Source: Actinomycetes bacterium (GTDB taxonomy: Bacteria; Actinomycetota; Actinomycetes; Mycobacteriales; Mycobacteriaceae). Taken from it: a stretch of 33,991 bases of DNA. Shown piece after piece: positions 7,575-16,463 of the stretch (the first letter of the stretch is position 1; each line of letters starts with the position of its first letter). The notes under the pieces are model-generated. The model saw nothing but the letters and a program-made list of their open reading frames with translations. It was not told where the DNA came from and ran no database searches. The translations under genes and the position numbers were made by a program. The stretch is taken from the NCBI GenBank assembly GCA_022601275.1, contig JAHZIT010000148.1, positions 1-33,991 of the forward strand, written 5' to 3'.

Positions 7575-8783
7575 TTGAGTGACATCGCGGGGTGGAAGAT
7601 GGCTCGGCCGTTGGCCGGGCTGGGAATGGTTGTCGCACTGCTCGTCATCTTGGCGATATCCCTCGGTTTGTTCGCTGGAAAGTTCACCAAAACTGTTCCC
7701 GTAACGGTGATCTCGAAGCGTGCCGGCCTGGTGATGGATCCCGACGCCAAGGTCAAGATGCGCGGAGTGCAGGTCGGCAGCGTTGAGTCGATCGAATACC
7801 GTCCCGACGGGATGGCGGCCCTGACGTTGGGAATGGACCCGTCGCAACTTCACCTCATCCCATCAAACGTCGCCGTCGACATCGAATCGTCGACCGTATT
7901 CGGCTCCAAGTTCGTGCGGTTTGTGGCGCCGGCCGATCCCTCTGCGGAGGCGCTGCGTAAGGACCAGGTGCTGCAGGGCGGTCACGTGCAGGTCGAGATC
8001 AACACCGTCTTCCAGCAGCTCACCGAGTTACTGGACAAGATCGACCCCGTCAAGCTCAACCAGACCCTCGGCGCGATCGCTCAGGCGTTCAACGGTCGCG
8101 GCGAGAAGGTCGGCCAGACGCTTACCGACCTCAACTCGCTGCTGGCCACGCTGGAACCGAGCCTGCCGAATCTGGCCCGCGATATCGAGCTCGCTGTTCC
8201 GGTGCTCAACGTCTACGCCGACGCGGCGCCGGACCTCATGTCGGCAGTCGACAATCTGACGCAGTTCAGCAACACCGTCGTCGATGAACAGACCAGACTT
8301 GACCAGTTCCTGGTCAGCGTCATCGGTCTGGCCGATGTTGGGAACGAGGTCGTCGGCGGCAACCGTCAGGGGCTGACGGAGGTGGTGAACCTGTTGGTGC
8401 CCACGACCGATCTGCTCTACAGCTACCGCAAGTCGATTTGGTGCGGGATCGCCGGCCTGGGTCTGCAACCGAAAGCCCCACCGCAGTTCGCGGGGCTGAT
8501 GCTCTCGACCGGCCTGACTCTTGGCGTCGAGCGGTACCGTTATCCGGGCGACTTGCCCAAGGTCGCGGCCTCGAGCGGCGGGCTCGATTACTGCACGGAA
8601 CTGGGCTTGCCCCTGCAGCCCGCGAGCTTCAGGCCGCCGATGCTGGTCGCCGACGTCGGCACCAACTCGGCGAAGTACGGCAATGCCGGAACGCTATTGA
8701 ATTCCGACGGGCTCAAGAACTGGTTGTTCGGGCCGCTGGATGGACCGCCTCGCAACACAGCACAGATCGGAATGCCGGGATGA
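7575..8783 (+). CDS. mceA: MceA-type lipid-transport protein
   Basis: Substrate-binding subunit of the Mce complex, anchored in the inner membrane and reaching into the periplasm. It has 402 residues: one membrane helix (about 10-34), an MlaD/Mce domain (about 40-118, with KVKMRGVQVGSVESIEY and TVFGSKFVRF), then a long helical region (about 140-290) expected to build the lipid channel together with its paralogues. The C-terminal part has paired Cys (SIWCGIAG and LDYCTELG). TTG 7575 is favoured because AGGGGAG lies 5 nt ahead; ATG 7599 is the alternative. Its stop overlaps the mceB start (ATGA). The mce paralogue class (mce1, mce4 and so on) cannot be assigned from the sequence alone. Confidence 0.93.
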   Translation: MSDIAGWKMARPLAGLGMVVALLVILAISLGLFAGKFTKTVPVTVISKRAGLVMDPDAKVKMRGVQVGSVESIEYRPDGMAALTLGMDPSQLHLIPSNVAVDIESSTVFGSKFVRFVAPADPSAEALRKDQVLQGGHVQVEINTVFQQLTELLDKIDPVKLNQTLGAIAQAFNGRGEKVGQTLTDLNSLLATLEPSLPNLARDIELAVPVLNVYADAAPDLMSAVDNLTQFSNTVVDEQTRLDQFLVSVIGLADVGNEVVGGNRQGLTEVVNLLVPTTDLLYSYRKSIWCGIAGLGLQPKAPPQFAGLMLSTGLTLGVERYRYPGDLPKVAASSGGLDYCTELGLPLQPASFRPPMLVADVGTNSAKYGNAGTLLNSDGLKNWLFGPLDGPPRNTAQIGMPG

Positions 8784-9805
8784 CGGGAATCGCCGGCACG
8801 CTGATCAAATTCCTCTCGTTCACGGTCGTCATGTCGATCCTGACCGTGTTTCTGTTCCTTGTCTTCAGCGATGCGAGAACCGGTGCGACAAACCAGTATT
8901 CGGCGGTCTTCACGGACGCTTCGCGGCTGGAGACGGGGGATACGGTCCGGATAGCCGGCATTCGCGTCGGCACCGTGAAGAAAGTGGCGTTGCAGGAAGA
9001 CAAGAAGGTGGTGGTCAGCTTTGACGTCGACCGCACCACCGCACTGACGACCGGCACCAAAGCCGCCATCCGTTATCTCAACCTCACCGGTGACAAGTAC
9101 ATGGAACTGGTCGACACTCCGGAATCGACGAGAATTCTCCCTGTAGGGGCGCAGATACCTGCCGACCGCACGGCGCCGGCACTCGACCTCGACCTGTTGC
9201 TCGGTGGCCTCAAGCCCGTGATCCGTGGGTTGAATCCACAGGATGTCAATTCGCTCACCTCGTCGCTGGTGCAGATACTGCAGGGCCAAGGTGGGACACT
9301 CGACTCGATGCTGTCGAAGACATCGTCGTTCACCAATTCCCTGGCGGACAACAACCAAGTCATCGAGCAGTTGATCGACAATCTGCGGATGGTGCTGGAC
9401 ACCCTGTCCACCGACGGTGAGGAGTTCTCCAACACGATCGATCGGCTCGAGCAGCTGGTCTCCGGATTGTCCGAGGATCGCGACCCGATCGGGACGGCGA
9501 TCGAGTCGCTGGACAATGGCACGGCATCGCTGGCAGATCTGCTGGGCCGGGGGCGGGCGCCGTTGGCCGGCACCGTCGACGAGTTGAACAGGCTTGCCCC
9601 GCTTCTCGTCGATGGCATCGACCAAACTGAGGCCACTCTTGAGCGGCTTCCCGAGATATACCGCAAACTCGCGCGGGTCGGCTCCTACGGCGCCTTCTTC
9701 CCGTACTACCTGTGCGGAATAACCTTCCGGGCCAGCGATCTGGAGGGACGCACAGTTGTCTTCCCCTGGATCAAACAAGAGACCGGAAGGTGCGTGGACG
9801 AGTAG
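8780..9805 (+). CDS. mceB: MceB-type lipid-transport protein
   Basis: Paralogous Mce subunit, 341 residues. It has an N-terminal membrane helix (about 7-28, LIKFLSFTVVMSILTVFLF), an MlaD domain (about 37-113, DTVRIAGIRVGTVKKV and NLTGDKYMELV), then long helices (about 140-300). The ATG overlaps the mceA stop by four bases. A conserved Cys pair lies near the C-terminus (YYLCGIT and TGRCVDE). The stop codon TAG is directly followed by the mceC ATG with no gap. The 341-residue length is typical of MceB, which lacks a proline-rich tail. Confidence 0.94.
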   Translation: MTGIAGTLIKFLSFTVVMSILTVFLFLVFSDARTGATNQYSAVFTDASRLETGDTVRIAGIRVGTVKKVALQEDKKVVVSFDVDRTTALTTGTKAAIRYLNLTGDKYMELVDTPESTRILPVGAQIPADRTAPALDLDLLLGGLKPVIRGLNPQDVNSLTSSLVQILQGQGGTLDSMLSKTSSFTNSLADNNQVIEQLIDNLRMVLDTLSTDGEEFSNTIDRLEQLVSGLSEDRDPIGTAIESLDNGTASLADLLGRGRAPLAGTVDELNRLAPLLVDGIDQTEATLERLPEIYRKLARVGSYGAFFPYYLCGITFRASDLEGRTVVFPWIKQETGRCVDE

Positions 9806-10909
9806 ATGCTGAAATATGGCGGATCGGAACTCGCCAGGACCGGGTTCATCGGCGTCGTCCTGATCATCTTGGTCATCGCTGTCGGGCTGCAGCCTGAACG
9901 GTTGACATCCTGGGCAACCGCAGCCCGCTATCAGGCGCTCTTCGTCGAGGCCGGTGGCCTTGCCGTGGGCAATGACGTCACGGTATCGGGAATAAAGGTC
10001 GGTTCGGTTTCCTCGATTTCACTCGACAACGGCGACGCGCTAGTCGGATTCACCATCGACAGTAAGTACGCGCTGGGCTCCCAGACCACCGCGCACGTCC
10101 GTACCGGAACTTTGCTCGGCGAGCGCGTGTTGGCCCTGGAGTCCGACGGCAGCGGCGTGCTGGACCGGCGCAAGGCCATTCCGACGACGCGCACGACTTC
10201 CCCGTACACCTTGACCGACGCCGTCGGTGAACTCGCCACCAATACCGGCGGCCTCGACATGGGTGAACTCAACCAGTCGCTGGACACGTTGGCAGAGACA
10301 CTTGATCAGGTCGCTCCGCAGCTGGGGCCGACGTTCGACGGCTTGTCTCGACTCTCGCAGGCGTTGAACAATCGAGACGAAGGTCTGGCTGAGTTGCTCA
10401 GGACCGCAGGCGATGTCACCGGGATCTTCGCCGAGCGCAGCCGACAGATCAATGCGCTGATCCTCAACGCCAACGACCTGCTCGCAGTGCTGAACGACCG
10501 GCGCTACGCGATCACCAGCTTGCTTGCCAACACCTCGGCGGTTTCGCGGGAACTGACCGGCGTGGTTGCCGACAACGAGCAGGAGTTGGCCCCGGCGCTG
10601 GAACAGATCAACACGTTGGCCGCGATGCTCGAGAGGCAACGAGACAATATCGGCAAGATGCTGCCCGGCGCCGCGAAATACTATCTGACGCAGGGTGAGA
10701 TCGTGTCGAACGGCGCCTACTACAACGCGTTCGTGCCCAACCTCATCCCCGCGCAGCTTCTCCAGCCGTGGCTGGACTACGCGTTCGGATTCCGGCGCGG
10801 CTTCAACGCCGGGCAGCCACCGGACAACGCCGGTCCGCGGGCAGAGATCCCCTTCCCCGTCAACAGCCTTCCTCAGCCAGGAGATCTGCCAAATGATGGC
10901 AACCCGTAA
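9806..10909 (+). CDS. mceC: MceC-type lipid-transport protein
   Basis: Paralogous Mce subunit, 367 residues. It has a membrane helix near 12-28 (TGFIGVVLIILVIAVGL), an MlaD domain (about 40-118, DVTVSGIKVGSVSSISL and TLLGERVLAL), then helical coiled regions to about 300. The C-terminal segment (YYNAFVPNLIPAQLLQPWLDYAFGF) is a family feature, but MceC proteins with a long Pro-rich tail are common and this one is short. The ATG abuts the mceB stop. Its last 17 bases overlap the start of mceD. Confidence 0.94.
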   Translation: MLKYGGSELARTGFIGVVLIILVIAVGLQPERLTSWATAARYQALFVEAGGLAVGNDVTVSGIKVGSVSSISLDNGDALVGFTIDSKYALGSQTTAHVRTGTLLGERVLALESDGSGVLDRRKAIPTTRTTSPYTLTDAVGELATNTGGLDMGELNQSLDTLAETLDQVAPQLGPTFDGLSRLSQALNNRDEGLAELLRTAGDVTGIFAERSRQINALILNANDLLAVLNDRRYAITSLLANTSAVSRELTGVVADNEQELAPALEQINTLAAMLERQRDNIGKMLPGAAKYYLTQGEIVSNGAYYNAFVPNLIPAQLLQPWLDYAFGFRRGFNAGQPPDNAGPRAEIPFPVNSLPQPGDLPNDGNP

Positions 10910-12368
10910 GCGCCTGGTGACCAGCACGGTGATCGTGCTGGCCCTCCTGCTGATCGCCGGCTCCGTCTTCCTGGTTCGCCAGGCCTTTTTCAGTCCGATC
11001 ACGGTTACCGTCTACTTCCCGTCGGCCACGGCGATCTATCCCGGTGACGGCGTGCGGGTGGCAGGCGTCCAGGTCGGCACCATCGACAAGATCGAGCCCG
11101 TAGGCACCCACGCGAAGATGACGCTGAAGGTTGATCGCGGCGTGCCCGTTCCGGCCGACGCCCAGGCCGTCATTGTCGCACCGAACCTAATTTCGGCCCG
11201 ATATGTACAGCTCACACCGGCCTACCGCAGCGGTGGCGGACCGACGATGGGAAACGGGGCGGTGATCCCGAGCGACCGTACCGCCGTTCCGGTCGAGTGG
11301 GACGAGGTCAAGGCCCAGTTAGCGCGGCTGGCAACGGAACTGGGGCCAAGGGATGGGTCGGTGGGTACGTCGGTGTCTCGATTCTTCGACAGCGCTGCCA
11401 ATGCCATGGAGGACAATGGGGCGAAGCTGCGCCAGACACTGGCTCAACTGTCCGGAGCAGCCCGAATCTTGGCCGAAGGCAGCGGCAACCTCGTTGACGT
11501 CATCTCGAACCTACAAATTTTCGTCACCGCACTTCGCGATAGCAAGCAGCAGATCGTCATGTTCGAAAATCGACTGGCCACTCTCACCAGCGTGGTGGAC
11601 GGCAGCAAGTCAGACCTGGACGCTGCGCTGTCTGATCTGTCGGTCGCAACCGGCGAGGTTCAGCGCTTCATCGCCGGCACCGGGGACCAGGCCGCCGAAT
11701 CGGTCCAGCGGCTGGGCAGTGTCACTCAGATCCTGGTGGACCATCGCATGGCGTTGGAGAACGTGCTGCACATCATGCCCAACGCGATCGCCAACTACCA
11801 GAACATTTATTACCCCAACGGCGGAGCAATCACGGGCGCATTTTCGCTCGCAAACTTCTCGGACCCGGTGTTTTTCGTTTGCGGCATGATCGGCGGCGTC
11901 GTGAACGCCACTGCGCCGGAAACCGCCAAACTCTGCGAGCAGTATCTGGGCCCAGCGCTGCGCCTGCTCAACTTTGGCGATCTTCCGTTTCCGGTGAACC
12001 CCTACCTGAGGCCGGCGATCAGTCCGCGACATCTGATCTATACCGATCCAAAGCTCGCTCCCGGGGGCGCGGGACCAGGTGACCCCCCCGAGCCGCCGCC
12101 GACGGTGTCGGCCTACACCGGCATGGGCGATGTACCGCCGCCTCCGGGCTGGGGCGCGCCGCCTGGTCCGCCGGGGCTTTACACCGGAAACCCGCACGGG
12201 CCCCGCATTCCGTCGCCGGCCCTGTTCCCCGGCGCGCCGATCCCTGGGCCGCCCAATGTCCTGTCGAACACTCCGGCGGGGCCATCAACGGTCGACAGCA
12301 TGCTGCTTCCGTCGACTGCGGCGCCTAACACGCCTTTGCTCCCAGCCGAAGGGATGCCGCCGTCATGA
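10893..12368 (+). CDS. mceD: MceD-type lipid-transport protein
   Basis: Paralogous Mce subunit, 491 residues. It has a membrane helix (about 8-28), an MlaD domain (about 35-112, DGVRVAGVQVGTIDKIE and NLISARYVQLTP), helical repeats (about 150-290), and a proline- and glycine-rich C-terminal tail from about 400. ATG 10893 is chosen because AGGAGA lies 8 nt upstream, inside the end of mceC; a second ATG follows at once. The 17-bp overlap with mceC and 4-bp overlap with mceE point to coupled translation. Confidence 0.94.
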   Translation: MMATRKRLVTSTVIVLALLLIAGSVFLVRQAFFSPITVTVYFPSATAIYPGDGVRVAGVQVGTIDKIEPVGTHAKMTLKVDRGVPVPADAQAVIVAPNLISARYVQLTPAYRSGGGPTMGNGAVIPSDRTAVPVEWDEVKAQLARLATELGPRDGSVGTSVSRFFDSAANAMEDNGAKLRQTLAQLSGAARILAEGSGNLVDVISNLQIFVTALRDSKQQIVMFENRLATLTSVVDGSKSDLDAALSDLSVATGEVQRFIAGTGDQAAESVQRLGSVTQILVDHRMALENVLHIMPNAIANYQNIYYPNGGAITGAFSLANFSDPVFFVCGMIGGVVNATAPETAKLCEQYLGPALRLLNFGDLPFPVNPYLRPAISPRHLIYTDPKLAPGGAGPGDPPEPPPTVSAYTGMGDVPPPPGWGAPPGPPGLYTGNPHGPRIPSPALFPGAPIPGPPNVLSNTPAGPSTVDSMLLPSTAAPNTPLLPAEGMPPS

Positions 12369-12409
12369 TGGGCCGGAAGATGATGGGCCGGAGGATGATT
12401 GGCCGTGTG
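12365..12409 (+). repeat. Three 15-bp tandem copies at the mceE start
   Basis: Copies start at 12365, 12380 and 12395. The first reads ATGATGGGCCGGAAG. The second differs by one base and the third by several. The unit is in frame, so each copy repeats Met-Met/Ile-Gly-Arg and the start codon. The result is a longer basic region ahead of the lipoprotein signal. Confidence 0.85.
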
Positions 12410-13717
12410 CATGCGCAGCGTTTGGCGGTCGTTGGCTTGTGCATTGCGCTGTCTTTGACGGGCTGCGCCTTCCAGGGAGTCAACTCGCTACCCCTGCCCG
12501 GAGCGGTGGGCAAGGGGCCGAATGCGGTCACCTACCACGTTGAGGTCGCCAACGTGGCAACTCTGGAGTCGAATTCGCCGGTGATGATGAGCGATGTCAT
12601 CGTCGGCAGTGTCGGCAAGATGACGGTTCGTGACTGGCACGCCGATGTCGTCATCTCGGTCAAGCCCGACATCGTGGTGCCTGCCAACGTGGTGGCAACA
12701 GTCGGGCAGACCAGCCTGCTGGGTTCGATGCATCTGGCGCTCAACCCGCCCCTGGGCGAAGAGCCCAGGGGGCGCCTGCAACCCGGCGCCACCATCCCGC
12801 TGAACGCGTCGTCGACCTATCCCTCGACCGAACGTACGCTGTCTGCGCTGTCGACCATCGTCAACGGCGGCGGGCTGGGGCAGTTCGGCGACATCGTGCA
12901 CAACTTGAATCTCGCGCTGTCGGGCCGACAACCCGAGATCCGTGAGCTCCTCACCCGACTCGACACCTTTGTCGGAGTTCTTGATGACCAGCGGGACAAC
13001 ATCATCGACCTGGTCAAGCAGCTGGACCGGGTTGCCGGCACGTTTGCCGGACAACGAGACGTGATCGAGCGTGCGCTGAAAGATATTCCGCCCGCACTCG
13101 ATGTGTTGATCAGGGAGCGGCCGCAATTGACTACCGCCCTCGAAAAGCTCGGGCAGTTCAGCGATATCGCCACTGGTCTTGTCAACGACGCCGGTGACGA
13201 CCTGGTGAAGAACTTGGAGAACCTGGGACCGGCCCTGGGGGCACTCGCCGACGTCGGCTCGGACCTCAACGGCGCGTTGCTGTGGCTGACCGCCTTTCCG
13301 TACGGCCCGACTTTTGCTGATCGGATCACCCGCGGTGACTACATCAACCTGTACGTGAACTTGGATTTCACCTATCCGCGATTGAAGAGAACGCTGCTGC
13401 TCGGAACCCGTTGGGGCGACGAGAACGCCAAACTGATCCCGGCGCCGGGCGATCCCTATTACCTGAACTACTCCTACGATCCGCTGAAGATCGGTGTCGC
13501 GCCACCTCCGACCGAAGTACCGCCGGAGGCAGCGTCGGGTGCGTTGATGTCGGCGCCAGGCCCGCTGTTGCCGGTGGCCCCGCCGCCCCCGGCGGCACCC
13601 TGGCTCCCTCAGACAGAGGCTGTCACGACGTCACAATTCTTCGCGGGGCCATATGCGGAAGCGCAGCCGCCGCCACCACCGCCGGAACCGGCGCAGACAC
13701 CTGGAGGTGGCGGCTGA
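12365..13717 (+). CDS. mceE: MceE-type lipoprotein of the Mce complex
   Basis: Mce subunit anchored as a lipoprotein, 450 residues. The signal peptide ends in the lipobox LTGC, with Cys34 counted from ATG 12365. The MlaD domain follows (about 55-140, SPVMMSDVIVGSVGKMTV and SLLGSMHLAL), then helices (about 160-310) and a proline-rich tail (about 380-450). The N-terminus is odd: it reads MMGRK, MMGRR, MIGRV, three copies of a 15-bp unit that each supply a possible ATG. The shortest form would begin at 12395 and put the lipid Cys at residue 24, a more usual signal length. GAAGGGA lies 10 nt before ATG 12365. The start overlaps the mceD stop by four bases. Confidence 0.94.
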   Translation: MMGRKMMGRRMIGRVHAQRLAVVGLCIALSLTGCAFQGVNSLPLPGAVGKGPNAVTYHVEVANVATLESNSPVMMSDVIVGSVGKMTVRDWHADVVISVKPDIVVPANVVATVGQTSLLGSMHLALNPPLGEEPRGRLQPGATIPLNASSTYPSTERTLSALSTIVNGGGLGQFGDIVHNLNLALSGRQPEIRELLTRLDTFVGVLDDQRDNIIDLVKQLDRVAGTFAGQRDVIERALKDIPPALDVLIRERPQLTTALEKLGQFSDIATGLVNDAGDDLVKNLENLGPALGALADVGSDLNGALLWLTAFPYGPTFADRITRGDYINLYVNLDFTYPRLKRTLLLGTRWGDENAKLIPAPGDPYYLNYSYDPLKIGVAPPPTEVPPEAASGALMSAPGPLLPVAPPPPAAPWLPQTEAVTTSQFFAGPYAEAQPPPPPPEPAQTPGGGG

Positions 13718-15384
13718 TGATCACCCGTTTCATTCGAACCCAGCTGATCATCTTCGCCGTCTTGGGGATCGTCGGTGTCTCGGTGATGTTCTTCGGCTAC
13801 ATGCGGGTGCCCACGCTGCTGGGCATCGGTCGGCTGATGGTGACGGTGGAATTGCCCGCCTCCGGTGGTCTCTACCACTTCAGCAACGTGACCTATCGCG
13901 GCGTGCAGATGGGCAGGGTGACCGACGTGAAGCTAACCGAGACGGGGGCGGAAGCGACGCTGTCACTCGACCGGTCGCCCAAGATTCCCGCTGATCTGCA
14001 GGCTCAGGTGCGTAGCGTCTCGGCAGTCGGGGAGCAGTATGTGGATTTGCTTCCGCGCACCGATTCGGGACCGTACTTGGAGAACGGAGCGCGAATCCCC
14101 AGGGCCGACACCTCCATCCCGCAGCCGGTCGGTCCGATGTTGGATCAGCTGAGTGCCTTGGTAGAGAGCTTGCCGAAGGACAGAATTCCCGACCTGCTCG
14201 ATGAAACCTTTTTGGCATTTGACGGCGCCGGACCTGATTTCGGGTCGCTGCTTGACTCGTTGGCCACGGTGAGCGAAGACGCCGGCGGTGTGTCCGACCA
14301 GGCGCGCACGCTTGTCGATGACGGCGTCCCGCTGCTGGAGTCACAGGCCGAGACCACCGACGCGATCCGCACGTGGGCGCGCAGTTTGTCCGGAATCACT
14401 GGCCAGGTAGTGCAGAACGACCCAGAAATTCGGGCGCTCCTGCAGAGCGGCCCCGGTTTCGCCCAGGAAGTCAGCCACCTATTGGATCAAGTAAGGCCGA
14501 CGCTTCCGATACTCCTGGCAAATCTCACCACGGTGAGCCAGCTATTCGTGACCTACAACCCTGCGCTAGAGCAACTATTGGTGTTGTTTCCGGCGGTAAT
14601 TGCGGTCAATCAGTCCGTCTCGCCGCCGAGTAATCCCACCGGCATCCCTTCCGGCGACTTCGCCCTGACCGTCGCCGATCCACCGGCGTGCACGGTCGGC
14701 TTCCTGCCGCCGTCGCAATGGCGTTCACCTGAGGACGAGACCTCGATAGACACGCCCGACGGGTTGTATTGCAAGCTGCCGCAGGACTCGCCGATGAATG
14801 TGCGCGGTGCCCGCAACTATCCCTGCATGGCACATCCCGGAAAGCGTGCTCCGACAGTCGAACTCTGCAACGATCCCAGGGGTTATCAACCGCTGGCGAT
14901 GCGCCAGCACATCACCGGCCCTTACCCGTTCGATCCGAATCTGGCCAAACAGGGCATACCGGTCGACGATCGGGTGGATTTCCAGGACCGGATTTTCGCG
15001 CCGCTGGAAGGCACTCCGATGCCCCCGGGTGCGGTTCGATCCGGGACGCCTCCGATCGCGCCGCCCCCCGGGGCCGCGCCGCCGCCCGGGGCCGCGCCGC
15101 CTGCTCCGGTTCAGGCCCCCTACATTCCGCCGCCTCCACCGGGTAACTCCATCAACGGGACACCCGTACCGCCCGTCCCTGTGCCACCACCGCCACCGGG
15201 TGCCGTTCCCGCTGTGCCGAGTGCCTTCCACGGCAACGGTGCTGGTGGTGGGCCGTCTGTTGCGTCCGCGCCGTACAACCCGCAGACCGGCCAGTACCTC
15301 ACTCCCGACGGGCAGTTGCAACAGATTTCGAATCAGGCGGCGGGCGGAGCCCCGAAGTCATGGAAGGATCTGCTTCCGATCTGA
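13717..15384 (+). CDS. mceF: MceF-type lipid-transport protein
   Basis: Last Mce subunit, 555 residues. It has a membrane helix (about 9-30, LIIFAVLGIVGVSVMFFGY), an MlaD domain (about 40-118, NVTYRGVQMGRVTDVKL and VGEQYVDLLP), helices (about 140-290), then a Cys-containing region (ADPPACTVGFLPP, GLYCKLP, NYPCMAHP) and a long Pro/Gly/Ala-rich tail (about 430-530). The tail includes two 18-bp copies encoding APPPGA (15058-15093). ATG 13717 shares one base with the mceE stop. The gene ends 3 nt from the stop of a convergent gene, with no obvious terminator between them. Confidence 0.94.
   Translation: MITRFIRTQLIIFAVLGIVGVSVMFFGYMRVPTLLGIGRLMVTVELPASGGLYHFSNVTYRGVQMGRVTDVKLTETGAEATLSLDRSPKIPADLQAQVRSVSAVGEQYVDLLPRTDSGPYLENGARIPRADTSIPQPVGPMLDQLSALVESLPKDRIPDLLDETFLAFDGAGPDFGSLLDSLATVSEDAGGVSDQARTLVDDGVPLLESQAETTDAIRTWARSLSGITGQVVQNDPEIRALLQSGPGFAQEVSHLLDQVRPTLPILLANLTTVSQLFVTYNPALEQLLVLFPAVIAVNQSVSPPSNPTGIPSGDFALTVADPPACTVGFLPPSQWRSPEDETSIDTPDGLYCKLPQDSPMNVRGARNYPCMAHPGKRAPTVELCNDPRGYQPLAMRQHITGPYPFDPNLAKQGIPVDDRVDFQDRIFAPLEGTPMPPGAVRSGTPPIAPPPGAAPPPGAAPPAPVQAPYIPPPPPGNSINGTPVPPVPVPPPPPGAVPAVPSAFHGNGAGGGPSVASAPYNPQTGQYLTPDGQLQQISNQAAGGAPKSWKDLLPI
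15058..15093 (+). repeat. Two 18-bp tandem copies in the mceF tail
   Basis: Two near-identical 18-bp units (15058-15075 and 15076-15093) encode Ala-Pro-Pro-Pro-Gly-Ala twice within the proline-rich tail. A partial third copy follows. Confidence 0.6.
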
Positions 15385-15387
15385 GCG

Positions 15388-15954
15388 TTAGCCGACCCTC
15401 GCCATCGACACGGGTAGCTCGATCACTACCGGCTTGTTGACGCCGCAGGCCCCGCTGGGGCCCTTCGTGACATTGCGGCCGGCCCAATACTCGCTGTCGA
15501 TGTAAGTCCTGCCTTCGGTGGCGGGGTCGATTCCCCAGAAGATGAACTTCTGCAGGCCGGAGTAGAACGTCCCGTCCGAGCACGGTATCCAGTTATCGAT
15601 GACGTGCTCGATGAACCAGTAGTCGGCGAGCCTGGCAGTGCCGGTCCATCCACGATCGCTCTTCACCACGCCGGTGCACTCGATCGGACTCACGCAACTC
15701 GTTGTGATCGTCCAAGTCTCGACGACGGTCTCCTGTTTGATCTTGACGCCGTTGGTCCTCGCCCATTGACCGTCCGACTTCACCCGAAAGGTTCCGTTGA
15801 GTTCGGTCCCGAAATTCGACGCTTGAGCCACGGGCGCCACACCTACGCCGGCGATCAGTACCGTGGCCCCCGCCGCCAGGCCGCTGGTCAGCTTTGCCGC
15901 CAGGCCGCCGGTCAGCTTTGCCGCCAGGCTGGCCGTCCCACGTTGTGCGCGCAT
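15388..15954 (-). CDS. Exported protein of unknown function with repeated signal peptide
   Basis: No function is recognised. It has 188 residues from an ATG at 15954. The N-terminus is a secretion signal that ends near PVAQASNFG. The mature part starts FGTELNGTFRVKSDGQWA and has Cys at SCVSPIECTG, IPCSDG and GACGVNKP, probably disulfide-bonded. It resembles a family of small mycobacterial secreted proteins and shares the Trp/Cys-rich style of the protein at 4939. The signal peptide contains an 8-residue unit (LAAKLTGG, then LAAKLTSG, then LAAGATV) produced by a 24-bp tandem duplication. Its stop is 3 nt from the mceF stop, on the opposite strand. Confidence 0.85.
   Translation of the reverse strand: MRAQRGTASLAAKLTGGLAAKLTSGLAAGATVLIAGVGVAPVAQASNFGTELNGTFRVKSDGQWARTNGVKIKQETVVETWTITTSCVSPIECTGVVKSDRGWTGTARLADYWFIEHVIDNWIPCSDGTFYSGLQKFIFWGIDPATEGRTYIDSEYWAGRNVTKGPSGACGVNKPVVIELPVSMARVG
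15872..15930 (+). repeat. 24-bp tandem repeat, about 2.5 copies, within a signal peptide
   Basis: Two full 24-bp copies (15872-15895 and 15896-15919) differ by one base, followed by a partial third copy to 15930. They lie inside the signal-peptide coding part of the minus-strand exported protein and keep its frame. Confidence 0.85.
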
Positions 15955-16031
15955 GTTGGCAGCCTAATCGGGCTGAGATGCAATGCTCTCCAAAGCCAGA
16001 ATTTCGTTCCCGCGCATGTGAAAATATCCAG

Positions 16032-16463
16032 GTGCGTTCTCTTTTCGCAGCGCTGGCTGCGCTAGCGGTCCCCGCGCTTGTCATTGCCGCGCCGCCAGCA
16101 CCTGCTCAGCCACCACCACCGCCGCCGGCCGGCGTTGAGTGCAACTATCCGAACTGCACACCAGGCATCCAGCCCAACATCGTGCTGGGCTCCTACTGCA
16201 CCAACAACACGTACTACGTGTTCGGCGTGACGTCGTGGGGACGGCTGGTGTTCTGCGGGTCTGCGCGCAGATACGAACCACGCTGGTTTCGCTCACCTGT
16301 GATGCATGGGGTCAAGAACGTCGGCGACTCGTGCGCGGCCTTGGACGGCGACGTCGCTCAAGCGCCGGACGGTCTGTTCCTCACGTGCATCACCAAGCAC
16401 AATCACACCTTCTGGGCGCGGGGCGACACCTCGGTCGGTGGGGTCCTACCAGTTGCGGAGTGA
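16032..16463 (+). CDS. Small exported protein of unknown function
   Basis: Not recognised. From GTG 16032 it has 143 residues. Residues 1-22 (VRSLFAALAALAVPALVIAA) form a secretion signal, followed by a proline run (PAQPPPPPPAG) and a Cys-rich mature part (VECNYPNCTPG, GSYCTNN, VFCGSARRYEP, DSCAALDG, LTCITKHN), giving up to three disulfides. No good ribosome site precedes the GTG. ATG 15978 is in frame and would add 18 residues, but that would bury the signal. The 3' end overlaps the convergent gene by 18 bp. The 77-bp spacer upstream is shared with the divergent exported protein. Confidence 0.7.
   Translation: MRSLFAALAALAVPALVIAAPPAPAQPPPPPPAGVECNYPNCTPGIQPNIVLGSYCTNNTYYVFGVTSWGRLVFCGSARRYEPRWFRSPVMHGVKNVGDSCAALDGDVAQAPDGLFLTCITKHNHTFWARGDTSVGGVLPVAE

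Noticed and set aside
8588..9778. Minus-strand open frame of 396 codons opposite mceA and mceB
   Set aside because: Shadow of the mceB coding strand with no domain or ribosome site.
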